Source of the DNA: Thalassobium sp.
Lineage (GTDB): Bacteria; Pseudomonadota; Gammaproteobacteria; Pseudomonadales; Oceanobacteraceae
Length of the DNA stretch: 64,000 nt
Direction: 5' to 3'
Assembly: GCA_002733205.1 (NCBI GenBank)
Contig: NVUW01000004.1
Coordinates: 186,001 to 250,000 of the forward strand
The position numbers were made by a program, and so were the translations under genes. Positions 27,061 through 35,957 of the stretch are shown piece by piece (within the stretch, counting starts at the first letter, position 1; each line of letters starts with the position of its first letter). The notes under the pieces were generated by a model, which worked only from the letters and a program-made list of their open reading frames with translations, was not told where the DNA came from and ran no database searches.

Positions 27061-28857
27061 TTACGCGGTTGCGAACAGCTCTTCGTCCAGTTCAAACAGG
27101 GGCTCAGAGCCGCCTTTAACCGCAGCGCTCAGACCAATGTAACGTGGCAGCAGACGCTTCATATAGAAACGTGAAGTGGCCAGCTTGGCTTTGTAGAAGC
27201 CGGACGCATCATCCGCTTTTGGCAGAGACACGGCAGACATTTTAGCCCACATATACGCCAGTGCGGTGTAACCGAACACGTGCAGGTATTCAACAGAAGC
27301 AGCACCGATTTCATTCGGGTTGTTTGCCGCAGCATCCATTACCCACTGAGTCAGGTCGTTGAGGTTTTCCAGAGCGGCTTTCAGCGGCTCAATGAACTCA
27401 GCCATCGCTTCGTTATCCGCCTGAGAGGCGATGAACTCATTGATGTCGGCTTCAAACAGCTTGTAGAACGCACCGTTATTCGCCGCCACTTTACGACCGA
27501 TCAGATCCAGAGCCTGGATACCGTTGGTGCCTTCATAGATCTGAGTGATACGGATATCACGCACATACTGCTCCTGACCCCATTCACGGATAAAGCCGTG
27601 ACCACCAAACACCTGCTGACCGGCAATAGCCGTTTCCAGTGCGTTATCGGTCAGGAAGGCTTTGGCTACCGGCGTCAGCAGAGCCAGCATGGCATCGGCG
27701 TGCTGCTTGGTTTCGGCATCATCAGAGAACTTGGCGATGTCCAGCCACTTGGCCACGTAAGTGGAGAATGCGCGGCCACCTTCGTTAAATGCGCGCATGG
27801 TCATCAGCATACGACGGACGTCAGGATGCACAATGATTGGGTCAGCGGCTTTGTCTTTGGCCACAGCACCGGTTGGCGCACGGCTCTGGATACGGTCACG
27901 GGCGTATTCAACAGCGCTCTGGTAAGAGGCTTCTGCCGCACCAATACCCTGAATACCCACACCCAGACGCTCGTAGTTCATCATGGTGAACATGCAGGCC
28001 AGACCTTTGTTTTCTTCGCCGACCAACCAACCTTTGGCACCGTCGAAGTTCATCACACAGGTCGCAGAACCTTTAATACCCATTTTGTGTTCGATAGAAC
28101 CGCAGGACAGGGTGTTACGCTCGCCCAGAGAGCCATCGTCATTGACCAGGAATTTAGGCACCAGGAACAGGGAAATACCTTTAGGACCCGCCGGTGCATC
28201 CGGCAGCTTGGCCAGTACCAGGTGGATGATGTTTTCGGCCATATCATGCTCACCCCAGGTGATGAAGATCTTGGTACCGGAAACAGCATAAGAGCCATCA
28301 GCCTGCGGCTCAGCTTTGGTGCGGATAATGCCAAGGTCAGTACCGGCATGAGGCTCGGTCAGATCCATAGCGCCGGCCCAAACGCCGGAATACATGTTAG
28401 GCAGGTACTTTTCTTTCAGTTCCAGAGAACCGTGAGCGCTCAGAGACAGACAAGCACCCGCAGTCAGCATCGGTGCCAGACCGAACGCCATGTTGGCGCC
28501 CTGTACCATTTCTTCAATCTGACCCACCAGAGTCTTCGGCATACCCATACCGCCGAAATCCGGGTTGCCGCCCAGGCCATTCAGACCGGCTTCAACGTAG
28601 GTCTGGTAAGCTTCTTTAAAGCCCGGTGCCGCCGTAACTTCACCGTCTTTCCAGGTAGAACCGACTTCATCACCGTTACGGTTCAGCGGCGCCAAGACTT
28701 CGCTGGCGATCTTGCCGCATTCCTGCAGAATGGCATCAGCCGTTTCGATATCAACGGCGCCTTCCAGACCGGCCAGAGAAGTCCACAGTTTGTCTGCTTC
28801 AAAAACTTCATTCAGAACAAAACGCATGTCGCGCAATGGTGCTTTGTAATCAGCCAT
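27061..28857 (-). CDS. Acyl-CoA dehydrogenase (long form), copy 1
   Basis: FAD enzyme of 598 residues, first step of beta-oxidation. It has the acyl-CoA dehydrogenase signature region (AGAMDLTEPHAGTDLG near residue 162, GTKIFITWGEHD near 195) and the C-terminal QVFGGHGFIREWGQEQYVRD (about 420-440), plus the extra C-terminal domain of the long bacterial family, which explains the length (ordinary enzymes have about 380). The catalytic base is probably the Glu in QIYEGTNGIQALDL. It is a paralogue of the next gene. Confidence 0.93.
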   Translation of the reverse strand: MADYKAPLRDMRFVLNEVFEADKLWTSLAGLEGAVDIETADAILQECGKIASEVLAPLNRNGDEVGSTWKDGEVTAAPGFKEAYQTYVEAGLNGLGGNPDFGGMGMPKTLVGQIEEMVQGANMAFGLAPMLTAGACLSLSAHGSLELKEKYLPNMYSGVWAGAMDLTEPHAGTDLGIIRTKAEPQADGSYAVSGTKIFITWGEHDMAENIIHLVLAKLPDAPAGPKGISLFLVPKFLVNDDGSLGERNTLSCGSIEHKMGIKGSATCVMNFDGAKGWLVGEENKGLACMFTMMNYERLGVGIQGIGAAEASYQSAVEYARDRIQSRAPTGAVAKDKAADPIIVHPDVRRMLMTMRAFNEGGRAFSTYVAKWLDIAKFSDDAETKQHADAMLALLTPVAKAFLTDNALETAIAGQQVFGGHGFIREWGQEQYVRDIRITQIYEGTNGIQALDLIGRKVAANNGAFYKLFEADINEFIASQADNEAMAEFIEPLKAALENLNDLTQWVMDAAANNPNEIGAASVEYLHVFGYTALAYMWAKMSAVSLPKADDASGFYKAKLATSRFYMKRLLPRYIGLSAAVKGGSEPLFELDEELFATA

Positions 28858-28970
28858 GTTTCACCTCAAGTTAGCTGTGGCTTACTGTTACCCACGCTTA
28901 CAATCAGCCACCGGATAACAAAATGCCGCTATTGTACTTACTCTGACCCGCTTGCCCAGCCCAGAATACG

Positions 28971-28998
28971 AAAAAACCGCGCCGAAGCGCGGTTTTTA
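28971..28998 (-). terminator. Terminator of acyl-CoA dehydrogenase 2
   Basis: AAAAAACCGCGC, loop CGAA, GCGCGGTTTTT, lying between the two dehydrogenase genes. Each therefore has its own transcript end. Confidence 0.9.
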
Positions 28999-29030
28999 CT
29001 GATGTACCTTTTACAAACAGGTACTCAGGA

Positions 29031-30836
29031 TCAGAACGCGAAGTGTTCTTCAGCCAGATCCATCAGCGTATCAGCACCAGCCAGCATGGTCGCTGCGTGT
29101 GCTTTGGTACGTGGCAGAATACGGGCGAAGTAGAAACGCGCAGTGGTCAGCTTGGCTTTGTAGAAGTCTTCTTCAGAAGTACCGTTCGCCAGAGCATCCT
29201 GAGCGATTTTCGCCATACGAGCCCACAGCAGACCCAGTACCGCGTAACCGGAGTACATCAGGTAATCTACAGACGCAGCACCGACTTCATCGCGGTTCTT
29301 CATCGCAGACATACCGATCTTCATAGTCAGATCGCCCCACTCCTTGTTGATTTCAGCCAGAGCTGCAACCATCGGAGCCAGTTCAGCATTCCCTTCTTCA
29401 GCCTGACAGAACTTGTGGATCTGCTTGGTGAAGGTACGCAGAGAAGCGCCCTGAGTCATCAGCACTTTACGCCCCAGCAGGTCCAGAGCCTGAATACCGG
29501 TAGTACCTTCATAGATGGTAGAGATACGGGTATCACGAACGATCTGTTCCATGCCCCACTCAGCGATAAAGCCGTGACCACCGAATACCTGCATACCCAG
29601 GTTAGCCGCTTCAGAACCGGCTTCGGTCAGGAATGCTTTAGCGATCGGTGTCAGGAAGCCCAGCAGCTCATCAGCCGCTTTACGCGCTTCTTCGCTTTCG
29701 CCTTTCTTAACGATGTCGTTCTGCTGTGCAGTCAGGTAAACCAGTGCACGACCACCTTCAGAGAAAGCTTTCTGAGTCAGCAGCATACGGCGTACGTCAG
29801 GGTGAACGATGATTGGGTCAGCGGCTTTTTCAGGTGCTTTAGGACCCGTCAGGGAACGCATCGCCAGACGGTCTTTGGCATAAGCCAGAGCGCCCTGGAA
29901 AGAAGCTTCAGCAGCAGTAGAACCCTGCAGAGCCGTACCGATACGGGCCGTGTTCATGAAGGTGAACATGCAGTTCAGACCTTTGTTCTCAGGTCCGATC
30001 AGCCAGCCTTTGGCACCGTCGAAGTTCATCACACAGGTCGCGTTACCGTGGATACCCATTTTGTGTTCGATAGAACCACAGATCAGGCTGTTGCGCTCGC
30101 CCGGAGTACCGTCAGCGTTTGGCAGGAACTTAGGAACGATGAACAGAGAGATACCTTTGGTACCTTCCGGAGCACCTGGCAGACGAGCCAGAACGATGTG
30201 GACAATGTTGCCCGCCATGTCGTGCTCACCGGCAGAGATAAAGATTTTGCTACCAGTGATGGCGTAAGAACCATCAGCGTTTGGCTCAGCTTTGGTTTTC
30301 AGGATACCCAGGTCAGAACCACAGTGGGATTCGGTCAGACACATGGTACCGGTCCACTCACCTGAAACCAGCTTGGTCAGGTAAGTTTCTTTCTGCTCAG
30401 GAGTACCGTGCAGTTCGATGGTGTTCATCGCACCATGAGACAGACCCGGGTACATACCCCATGACCAGTTAGAAGAACCAACCATCTCAGACATTACAAT
30501 GCCCAGAGATTCTGGCAGGCCCTGGCCGCCGTGGTTTTCTTCATGAGCCAGGGAAGGCCAGCCGCCTTCAACGTACTTGGCATAGGCTTCTTTGAAGCCA
30601 GTCGGAGTAGTAACAGAACCGTCGTCATGACGGGTACAGCCTTCGAGGTCACCAACGCGGTTAAGCGGAGCCAGTTCCTGTTCGCAGAATTTAGCGCCTT
30701 CGCTGATGATGGCATCAACCATGTCAGGAGTAGCGACTTCAGCGTAAGCCGGCAGGCTGGCATAGTGGCTTGGCATATCCAACAGTTCGTCCATTACGAA
30801 CTTAATTTCACGCAGGGGAGCCTTGTAATCTGGCAT
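29031..30836 (-). CDS. Acyl-CoA dehydrogenase (long form), copy 2
   Basis: 601 residues, same architecture as copy 1: MCLTESHCGSDLGILKTKAE (about residue 165), GSKIFISAGEHD, QVFGGHGFIAEWGMEQIVRD and the Glu in TIYEGTTGIQALDLLGRK. The two copies are recognisably homologous throughout and adjacent on the same strand, like the PA0507-PA0508 pair of Pseudomonas, but each has its own upstream gap and terminator. Different chain-length ranges are likely but not shown. Confidence 0.93.
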   Translation of the reverse strand: MPDYKAPLREIKFVMDELLDMPSHYASLPAYAEVATPDMVDAIISEGAKFCEQELAPLNRVGDLEGCTRHDDGSVTTPTGFKEAYAKYVEGGWPSLAHEENHGGQGLPESLGIVMSEMVGSSNWSWGMYPGLSHGAMNTIELHGTPEQKETYLTKLVSGEWTGTMCLTESHCGSDLGILKTKAEPNADGSYAITGSKIFISAGEHDMAGNIVHIVLARLPGAPEGTKGISLFIVPKFLPNADGTPGERNSLICGSIEHKMGIHGNATCVMNFDGAKGWLIGPENKGLNCMFTFMNTARIGTALQGSTAAEASFQGALAYAKDRLAMRSLTGPKAPEKAADPIIVHPDVRRMLLTQKAFSEGGRALVYLTAQQNDIVKKGESEEARKAADELLGFLTPIAKAFLTEAGSEAANLGMQVFGGHGFIAEWGMEQIVRDTRISTIYEGTTGIQALDLLGRKVLMTQGASLRTFTKQIHKFCQAEEGNAELAPMVAALAEINKEWGDLTMKIGMSAMKNRDEVGAASVDYLMYSGYAVLGLLWARMAKIAQDALANGTSEEDFYKAKLTTARFYFARILPRTKAHAATMLAGADTLMDLAEEHFAF

Positions 30837-31022
30837 AGGAAAGACCTCGTAGCCTGTTATGTTCTTGCAGCAACGCTGCTGTTGAGTTAAGGGCAGTGAA
30901 ACACCACCAATTCAAACAAGTGTTTGAAACATACGTTCGCCACCGATTAATGTCAACCCCGGGCACGATCTTCCCCCGGTAAAGACAGGTAAAGCTTAGC
31001 CACCCGGGCCATATTGGAGACG

Positions 31023-31047
31023 AAAAAAAACCGGCATTTGCCGGTTC
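31023..31047 (-). terminator. Terminator of metalloprotease-like gene
   Basis: ACCGGC-ATTT-GCCGGT with an A-run on the plus strand, i.e. a T-run after the stem in the minus direction, 18 bp after the stop at 31065. Confidence 0.85.
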
Positions 31048-31064
31048 AGTCACGTTATTCACCC

Positions 31065-31994
31065 TCAAACCACATCGTTCAGCAGCTGACCTGCAGTAAC
31101 CGGAGGAGGAATGCTGATTTGCAGCAGCACTTCGTTAATTTTACGCAGACGGGCGTTATGTTCAGCAAAGCGTTCAGCGGCAGAAATCTGCTCTTTATCT
31201 GCCAGTTTTTTATCCGCATCTTCCTGCTGTTTCTTCGCTTCATCCATGTCAGCCCGCACTTTCTCCTGCTGGCTTTGAATACGATCCAACTCTGCGCCGC
31301 GCATTTCACGCTGCTGCTCTGACAATTCAGTCAGCGCCTGTGCAGCCACCTGCCCGGCTTGTGCAGCCACCTGGCGATCCTGCGATGAGGGCTCTGCCGG
31401 TGCCAGAGCAGCGCGCTGCACCTGTTCCATTTTGCTGATCGTCGCCGCCGGATCATTAGCAACCTTACTGACATCAACCGGCACTTCGCCACCCACCGCG
31501 TAGCGAACACCATCCGGCCCCTGCTGATAGGTAAAGTTAGCACTGCCGGCATAACTGCCGCCGGTGCTGGCATGGGCCTGTTCATGCGCGCGCACTTCCT
31601 GATCCCGCTGCTTCAGCTCACGGATCTGCTGCAGCTCAGCATCGGCCAGGGCCTGATCCTGTTCGTTGCGCTGAGTTATTCTGGCAATAATCTGCTCTTC
31701 GGCCGCCTGGTTCTGTTGTGCATCTTCCGCCTGAGGCGCTACACGCTCAGCAGAGTCCTTTGTTGCAGACGTGCTGGCATCGGCGGTGCGACGCGGACGG
31801 GAGTATGTTTCAGCAGACGTTTGCGATTTGCGCATACCCGCATCGGTCGCAGCCGCACTGAGCGACACTTCCTCGACCGGAGCAAAAACCGTGGAAGACG
31901 CGTTCTCTCCTTCTTTTGCCAATATCTGCACAGCCGCACTTCCGCTGGGAAGCGTGCTGCTCAGAGTGGGCGAGGAAGCGGGAGAAACTTGCAT
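31065..31994 (-). CDS. Putative metalloprotease, CJM1_0395/SprA-related family
   Basis: A 309-residue protein. The core is QEVRAHEQAHASTGGSYAG (about residue 140) followed by FTYQQGPDGVRYAVGGEV and DVSKVANDPAATISKMEQ, the hallmark of the CJM1_0395/SprA-related family. The HEQAH pattern resembles a zinc-binding His-x-x-x-His, which is why the family is called a putative metalloprotease; activity is not proven. The first 100 residues are low-complexity and Ser/Ala-rich, and the last 90 are a charged coiled coil (REMRGAELDRIQSQQEKVR). No signal peptide. The small upstream gene ends 17 bp before it. Confidence 0.8.
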   Translation of the reverse strand: MQVSPASSPTLSSTLPSGSAAVQILAKEGENASSTVFAPVEEVSLSAAATDAGMRKSQTSAETYSRPRRTADASTSATKDSAERVAPQAEDAQQNQAAEEQIIARITQRNEQDQALADAELQQIRELKQRDQEVRAHEQAHASTGGSYAGSANFTYQQGPDGVRYAVGGEVPVDVSKVANDPAATISKMEQVQRAALAPAEPSSQDRQVAAQAGQVAAQALTELSEQQREMRGAELDRIQSQQEKVRADMDEAKKQQEDADKKLADKEQISAAERFAEHNARLRKINEVLLQISIPPPVTAGQLLNDVV

Positions 31995-32011
31995 GATTAG
32001 GCTCTCAGTTC

Positions 32012-32263
32012 TCAGGCCTGAGTATCAATCAGGGTGCCAAGCTGCTTATCGGCAGCTTCAAGTACCTTGCTGCCAGCAGCAACGGTTTCCTGACCCTGTT
32101 TCAGATCGGTCATCGCTGAGGCCAGGTTGCCAACGCCCTCAACCGGACGGCTGGTCGTTGCATCAACAACGTCCTGAGCGGCACGCTTAACCTGAGCATT
32201 TCCCTGATCGACGGCGTATGCACCAGAGGTGAACGCCGAGCCGGTAGTGGATCCAATATTCAT
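32012..32263 (-). CDS. Conserved small protein upstream of the metalloprotease-like gene
   Basis: An 83-residue protein starting at ATG 32263 with GAGGTGCTT as ribosome binding site. Its C-terminal half, DLKQGQETVAAGSKVLEAAD, is an amphipathic helix resembling small proteins I recall beside SprA-like genes in marine gammaproteobacteria; the function is unknown. The short gap to the next gene suggests one operon. Confidence 0.65.
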   Translation of the reverse strand: MNIGSTTGSAFTSGAYAVDQGNAQVKRAAQDVVDATTSRPVEGVGNLASAMTDLKQGQETVAAGSKVLEAADKQLGTLIDTQA

Positions 32264-32365
32264 AAGCACCTCGCAATGGTTTTAGGGCTATTGATCACAA
32301 TTTAACCAATATCCATGGAATTTACCAGTACTACGGTGCCTGACGATTAGACGGATTGGTTATAT

Positions 32366-33424
32366 TCAAGCCTGCGCAGCATTATAAAATAACGTTTGTT
32401 CAGTATCATTGCCGGCGGTCAGTAATGTTTCCAGCGTCGACGGGGCCGCCGTTACACGGTGATCACGGTTAATTCCCAGCTTGTGCAACAGAGCCTGATC
32501 TTTATTGGCTGCCGGATTAGGGGTCGTCAGTAAGCATTCACCGTAAAAGATTGAGTTTGCGCCAGCAAAAAAGCACATGGCTTGCATCTCTTCGCTCATT
32601 TGTTCGCGTCCGGCACTGAGGCGAACCCGTGACGCGGGCATCATTATGCGGGCAGCCGCAATCACTCTGATGAAGTCGATTGGATCAAGATCCTGCTCAG
32701 CTTCCAACGGTGTTCCGGCGACTTTCACCAGTTGATTAACCGGTACGGAATCCGGGTGCTGCGGCAGATTAGCCAGCTGAACCAGCAAGCTGGCACGATC
32801 CTGCGGGCTTTCGCCCATTCCCAGAATTCCGCCCGAACAGACCCTCATACCGGCATTGCGTACATTAGCCAACGTTGCCAGGCGATCGGCATAGGTACGG
32901 GTGGTGATAATTTCTCCGTAGTACTCCGGCGAGGTGTCCAGATTATGGTTGTAATAATCCAACCCGGCTTCGGCCAGTTGTTGCGATTGATCTTCGTCCA
33001 GCATGCCCAGTGTCATGCAGGTTTCCAGACCCAATGCTTTAACCCCTTTAACCATGGCGACAACGTAAGGCATGTCTTTGTTGCGCGGTGAACGCCAGGC
33101 AGCCCCCATGCAAAAGCGGTCTGAGCCGGCGGCTTTTGCGGCTTTGGCTTTGTCAATCACGGCCTGAACTTCCAGTAACTTTTCTTTTTCCAGCCCGGTG
33201 TCGTAGCGTGCACTCTGCGGGCAGTAGGCGCAGTCTTCCGGACAGGCTCCGGTTTTTATCGACAACAGGGTACTGACCTGAACATCGTTAGGATTAAAGT
33301 AACGGCGATGCATGCTCTGCGCCCGGAACAAAAGATCGTTGAACGGCAGATTCAACAATGCCTGTGCTTCTTGCAGCGTCCAGTTATGGCGGATGTCCTG
33401 CCTATTTTCAGCCGACAGACTCAT
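32366..33424 (-). CDS. bioB: Biotin synthase
   Basis: Radical SAM enzyme that inserts sulfur into dethiobiotin. 352 residues from the ATG at 33424. The radical-SAM cluster motif [14 protein letters not shown] (about residues 60-73) has the CxxxCxxC cysteines, and [18 protein letters not shown] and [13 protein letters not shown] are family motifs. It is divergent from comF with 61 bp between the starts; in many gammaproteobacteria bioB/bioF lies beside comF. Confidence 0.96.
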   Translation of the reverse strand: MSLSAENRQDIRHNWTLQEAQALLNLPFNDLLFRAQSMHRRYFNPNDVQVSTLLSIKTGACPEDCAYCPQSARYDTGLEKEKLLEVQAVIDKAKAAKAAGSDRFCMGAAWRSPRNKDMPYVVAMVKGVKALGLETCMTLGMLDEDQSQQLAEAGLDYYNHNLDTSPEYYGEIITTRTYADRLATLANVRNAGMRVCSGGILGMGESPQDRASLLVQLANLPQHPDSVPVNQLVKVAGTPLEAEQDLDPIDFIRVIAAARIMMPASRVRLSAGREQMSEEMQAMCFFAGANSIFYGECLLTTPNPAANKDQALLHKLGINRDHRVTAAPSTLETLLTAGNDTEQTLFYNAAQA

Positions 33425-33485
33425 AGTGGTATCCCCTGATATTGGTAACATCGATGCGATTAGCGCGATGATAGAAGGCGTTACC

Positions 33486-34226
33486 ATGTGGTCAACCATT
33501 GTCAGAAAAACAGTAAACTACTGGTTAAATTTAATCCGCAAATTAACACCGACAAGCGAATGCGAGCTTTGCCTGCAAGCGACCAGCAATGCATTTTTTC
33601 TGTGTCATAACTGTCTTAAAGAACTACCACGGGCCAGGCACTCCTGCTCTCAATGCTCAGAGCCGATAACCAGTGCCGGACGCTGCGGGCACTGTCAGCA
33701 ACATCCTCCGGCATTTGATTACAGCGATTGCCCTTTTCTTTACCAGCCGCCTATGAGTCTGTGGATAAAAGCCTGCAAAGATCGGCGCCAACTATTGTGG
33801 CTGCCACGCCTGACCGGATTGATGCTGACTAACCCTGCGGCGGCGCTGGCCCAGGCCGATGCCATCACCTTCATTCCCAGCACGCGGCGCAAGCTGTTCA
33901 GCCGGGGATTCAATATCACCGAAATTATGGCCCGCAGGCTGGCGAAAACACTCGGAGTTCCGCTAATCGATAACGCTCTGTACAAAACATCGGGCCATGA
34001 TCAACGTGGTCTGAGCGCCCGTCAGCGACAAAGAAATCTCAGCAACTCCTTACAACCCGGCCAATTGCAGCTAAAGGGCAAACATATCGTCATTATTGAA
34101 GATGTTATAACGACCGGGGCTACGGCCAATGCCGCAGCGCGGGCGCTCAAACAACAGGGTGCGGCAATCGTTGGTATCTGGGCGCTGGCCCGCACGCCAC
34201 CGCCGGAGTGGGACAACAATCCATAA
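33486..34226 (+). CDS. comF: ComF family protein (phosphoribosyltransferase-like)
   Basis: A 246-residue protein of the ComF/GntX family, linked to DNA uptake and use. The N-terminus has a zinc-finger-like set of cysteines ([26 protein letters not shown]), and the C-terminus is a phosphoribosyltransferase fold with the PRPP motif [16 protein letters not shown] (about residue 200). The ATG at 33486 has GAAGG nine bases upstream. In-frame sequence upstream to 33312 overlaps bioB and was excluded. Confidence 0.92.
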   Translation: MWSTIVRKTVNYWLNLIRKLTPTSECELCLQATSNAFFLCHNCLKELPRARHSCSQCSEPITSAGRCGHCQQHPPAFDYSDCPFLYQPPMSLWIKACKDRRQLLWLPRLTGLMLTNPAAALAQADAITFIPSTRRKLFSRGFNITEIMARRLAKTLGVPLIDNALYKTSGHDQRGLSARQRQRNLSNSLQPGQLQLKGKHIVIIEDVITTGATANAAARALKQQGAAIVGIWALARTPPPEWDNNP

Positions 34227-34286
34227 GCGCCATTGGTTGGCAACAGCGATACGGGCATAATGCCGCCACCTATCAGGAGAGCGGCC

Positions 34287-34424
34287 ATGATATCCACACA
34301 CCCTTACACCCAGCTGACCCCGGAACGCGTGATGGATGCCATCGAAGCGCAAGGGTTCGTCTGCGACGCGCGGATATTCCCCCTCAACAGCTATGACACC
34401 CCTAACGTTTATGCATGTACATAA
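34287..34424 (+). pseudogene. srkA: Host srkA, 5' fragment cut by the island
   Basis: The first 36 codons of a SrkA/YihE stress-response kinase gene with its own AGGAG ribosome binding site. It begins MISTHPYTQLTPERVMDAIE and runs to ...FPLNSY at 34394. Homology then stops: codon 37, which should be Glu in the conserved NSYENRV, reads Asp, and eight foreign codons lead to a stop at 34424. The rest of the gene resumes at 51941 in the same frame with NRVYQVGIED. The break is clean, with at most one or two bases unassigned on each side. Confidence 0.93.
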
Positions 34425-34454
34425 AACCCCTAACATGCAATGATCAATGTACAT
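34408..34454. repeat. Left-end TGTACAT sites of the island
   Basis: TGTACAT at 34416 and 34448 (32 bp apart). The first lies in an imperfect palindrome TTTATG...CATAAA (34408-34425). The 9-mer ACCCCTAAC occurs at 34398 and 34426. The sites lie directly before the first recombinase gene and probably overlap its promoter, so they could serve both recombination and self-regulation (inference). Confidence 0.7.
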
Positions 34455-34475
34455 CAATGATGATTGGTCAGAAAC

Positions 34476-35957
34476 ATGCGCCCCGACAAACAATCCCATC
34501 AAATTCTCAATTCCAACGCTCGCCTGTCTCTGATCAATGTCTTCGTTCCTGCTGAGGTCGATCTTGACGACACCGAGGCAGGTACTACAGCAAGATTTCG
34601 TCCCTACCGATACACAGACCTTTCTCTCCAGCTGTCTCCAGTAAACGATGGAGTCATTCATCAGTTCCCCATCATTCTCAGAGGAGATGGCACACCGTGG
34701 GATCTGGGAAATCTATACCTGATTCGCAAATTCACTGAAATGGCCAAACTCGCACCTCCCAGTGTCGCAACATTCAAGAAAATTGCACAACATCTCATGA
34801 TGTACCTCCGGTGGATTGAGCACCTGAAAAATGAGGGAAACGAAATTCATGAGCTGCATTTCCCAGAAGCGGAGGAACGGAGGGTCACATGGGCGTATTA
34901 CAGATATTTACGCCGACTGCTACGTCAGCCCGAACAGCCAATCTCATTACGGGTTGTCAAAATGCGAATGCAGGCAGTAGTTAATTTTTATCGAGGCTTG
35001 GATCAATGGGAGCTAGTCGAGTCAGGTGATATCGAGAATGTGCCGTTCCAGGAATCCCTGTCCGGCATTCCCGTAGTGAATGCAGTTGGTCTGCAACTCA
35101 TCAAAACAGTCAAAACCACAAACTTCACGTTTCGAGTCCCACATCGCGAAACCATAGGAACCATCCGAGACGGGGGTACGCTTCGGCCTCTTGATGATGA
35201 AGAGCAAAAAATCTTGCTGGATCATCTGGAACAACAAAAAAACAGGGTATTCCAATTAATGTGCATAATCTCACTATTTACGGGTGCGCGAATACAGACT
35301 GTTTGTACTCTTCGCTTGAAGGACATCCAGCAGTTATCCAATCAGCAACCACGCCATGGTGAGGTGCTCCTGAAGGTCGGAGCAGGAACTGGAATCGATA
35401 CCAAAAACCAGAAGAACTACCGACTCCATCTGCCTGCGATGTTGGTACAAGCACTCCACGACTACACCCACTCTGCCGAAGCCAAGAAACGTCGACAAAA
35501 GAGCTTTTACGGTGAGAATGAATTGAACTACGTTTTTTTGACATCGAATGGCTCGCCGTATTATACCAGCACAGCAGAAATTGCAGACCGTCAAAATAGC
35601 GAATTCAGCCAAAGAGTATCGGCAAAGGACCGGGTCAAATTCACAATCCAGGAGGGGAATTCCGTAAGAAATTACCTTGCCAGACTTATAGACGATATCC
35701 GCAAGCATGACCCTGACTTCACACCATTCCGATTCCATGATCTGCGCGCAACTTTCGGAATGAATTTTGTGCGAGATGCAGATGCAGCAGGTATCAGAGA
35801 CGTTCGCAACCAATTGAAAGCGCGCATGGGGCATTCAAGTTTTGAAACCACACAGCGTTACCTGAACTTTAATGAAAACAACAACATCGTAAGACTAGCC
35901 AGTGACTTCCACCACAGCCGACTCAATCGTTTCATCGGTGGACTGATCAATAAATGA
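34476..35957 (+). CDS. Tyrosine recombinase, GinA-like
   Basis: A 493-residue tyrosine recombinase, first gene of the island's integration module. Catalytic residues are present: the first Arg in FTGARIQTVCTLRL (about residue 270), HDLR in PFRFHDLRATFG (about 420), the GHSS motif in ARMGHSSFETTQRY and the nucleophile Tyr of that motif (about 460). The N-terminal 230 residues include a SAM-like core-binding region. I prefer ATG 34476 over the TTG at 34464. Its stop overlaps the next ATG (ATGA), so the module is translated as a unit. Confidence 0.88.
   Translation: MRPDKQSHQILNSNARLSLINVFVPAEVDLDDTEAGTTARFRPYRYTDLSLQLSPVNDGVIHQFPIILRGDGTPWDLGNLYLIRKFTEMAKLAPPSVATFKKIAQHLMMYLRWIEHLKNEGNEIHELHFPEAEERRVTWAYYRYLRRLLRQPEQPISLRVVKMRMQAVVNFYRGLDQWELVESGDIENVPFQESLSGIPVVNAVGLQLIKTVKTTNFTFRVPHRETIGTIRDGGTLRPLDDEEQKILLDHLEQQKNRVFQLMCIISLFTGARIQTVCTLRLKDIQQLSNQQPRHGEVLLKVGAGTGIDTKNQKNYRLHLPAMLVQALHDYTHSAEAKKRRQKSFYGENELNYVFLTSNGSPYYTSTAEIADRQNSEFSQRVSAKDRVKFTIQEGNSVRNYLARLIDDIRKHDPDFTPFRFHDLRATFGMNFVRDADAAGIRDVRNQLKARMGHSSFETTQRYLNFNENNNIVRLASDFHHSRLNRFIGGLINK

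Noticed and set aside
27280-29133. 617-codon open frame antisense to the first acyl-CoA dehydrogenase
   Set aside because: Mirror of a well-conserved enzyme in a biased codon frame; no family features and no ribosome binding site. The similar 440-codon frame at 29043-30365 is rejected for the same reason.
30808-31068. 86-codon frame between the dehydrogenase and metalloprotease genes
   Set aside because: Overlaps the dehydrogenase start and the terminator at 31023-31047; no ribosome binding site or family features.
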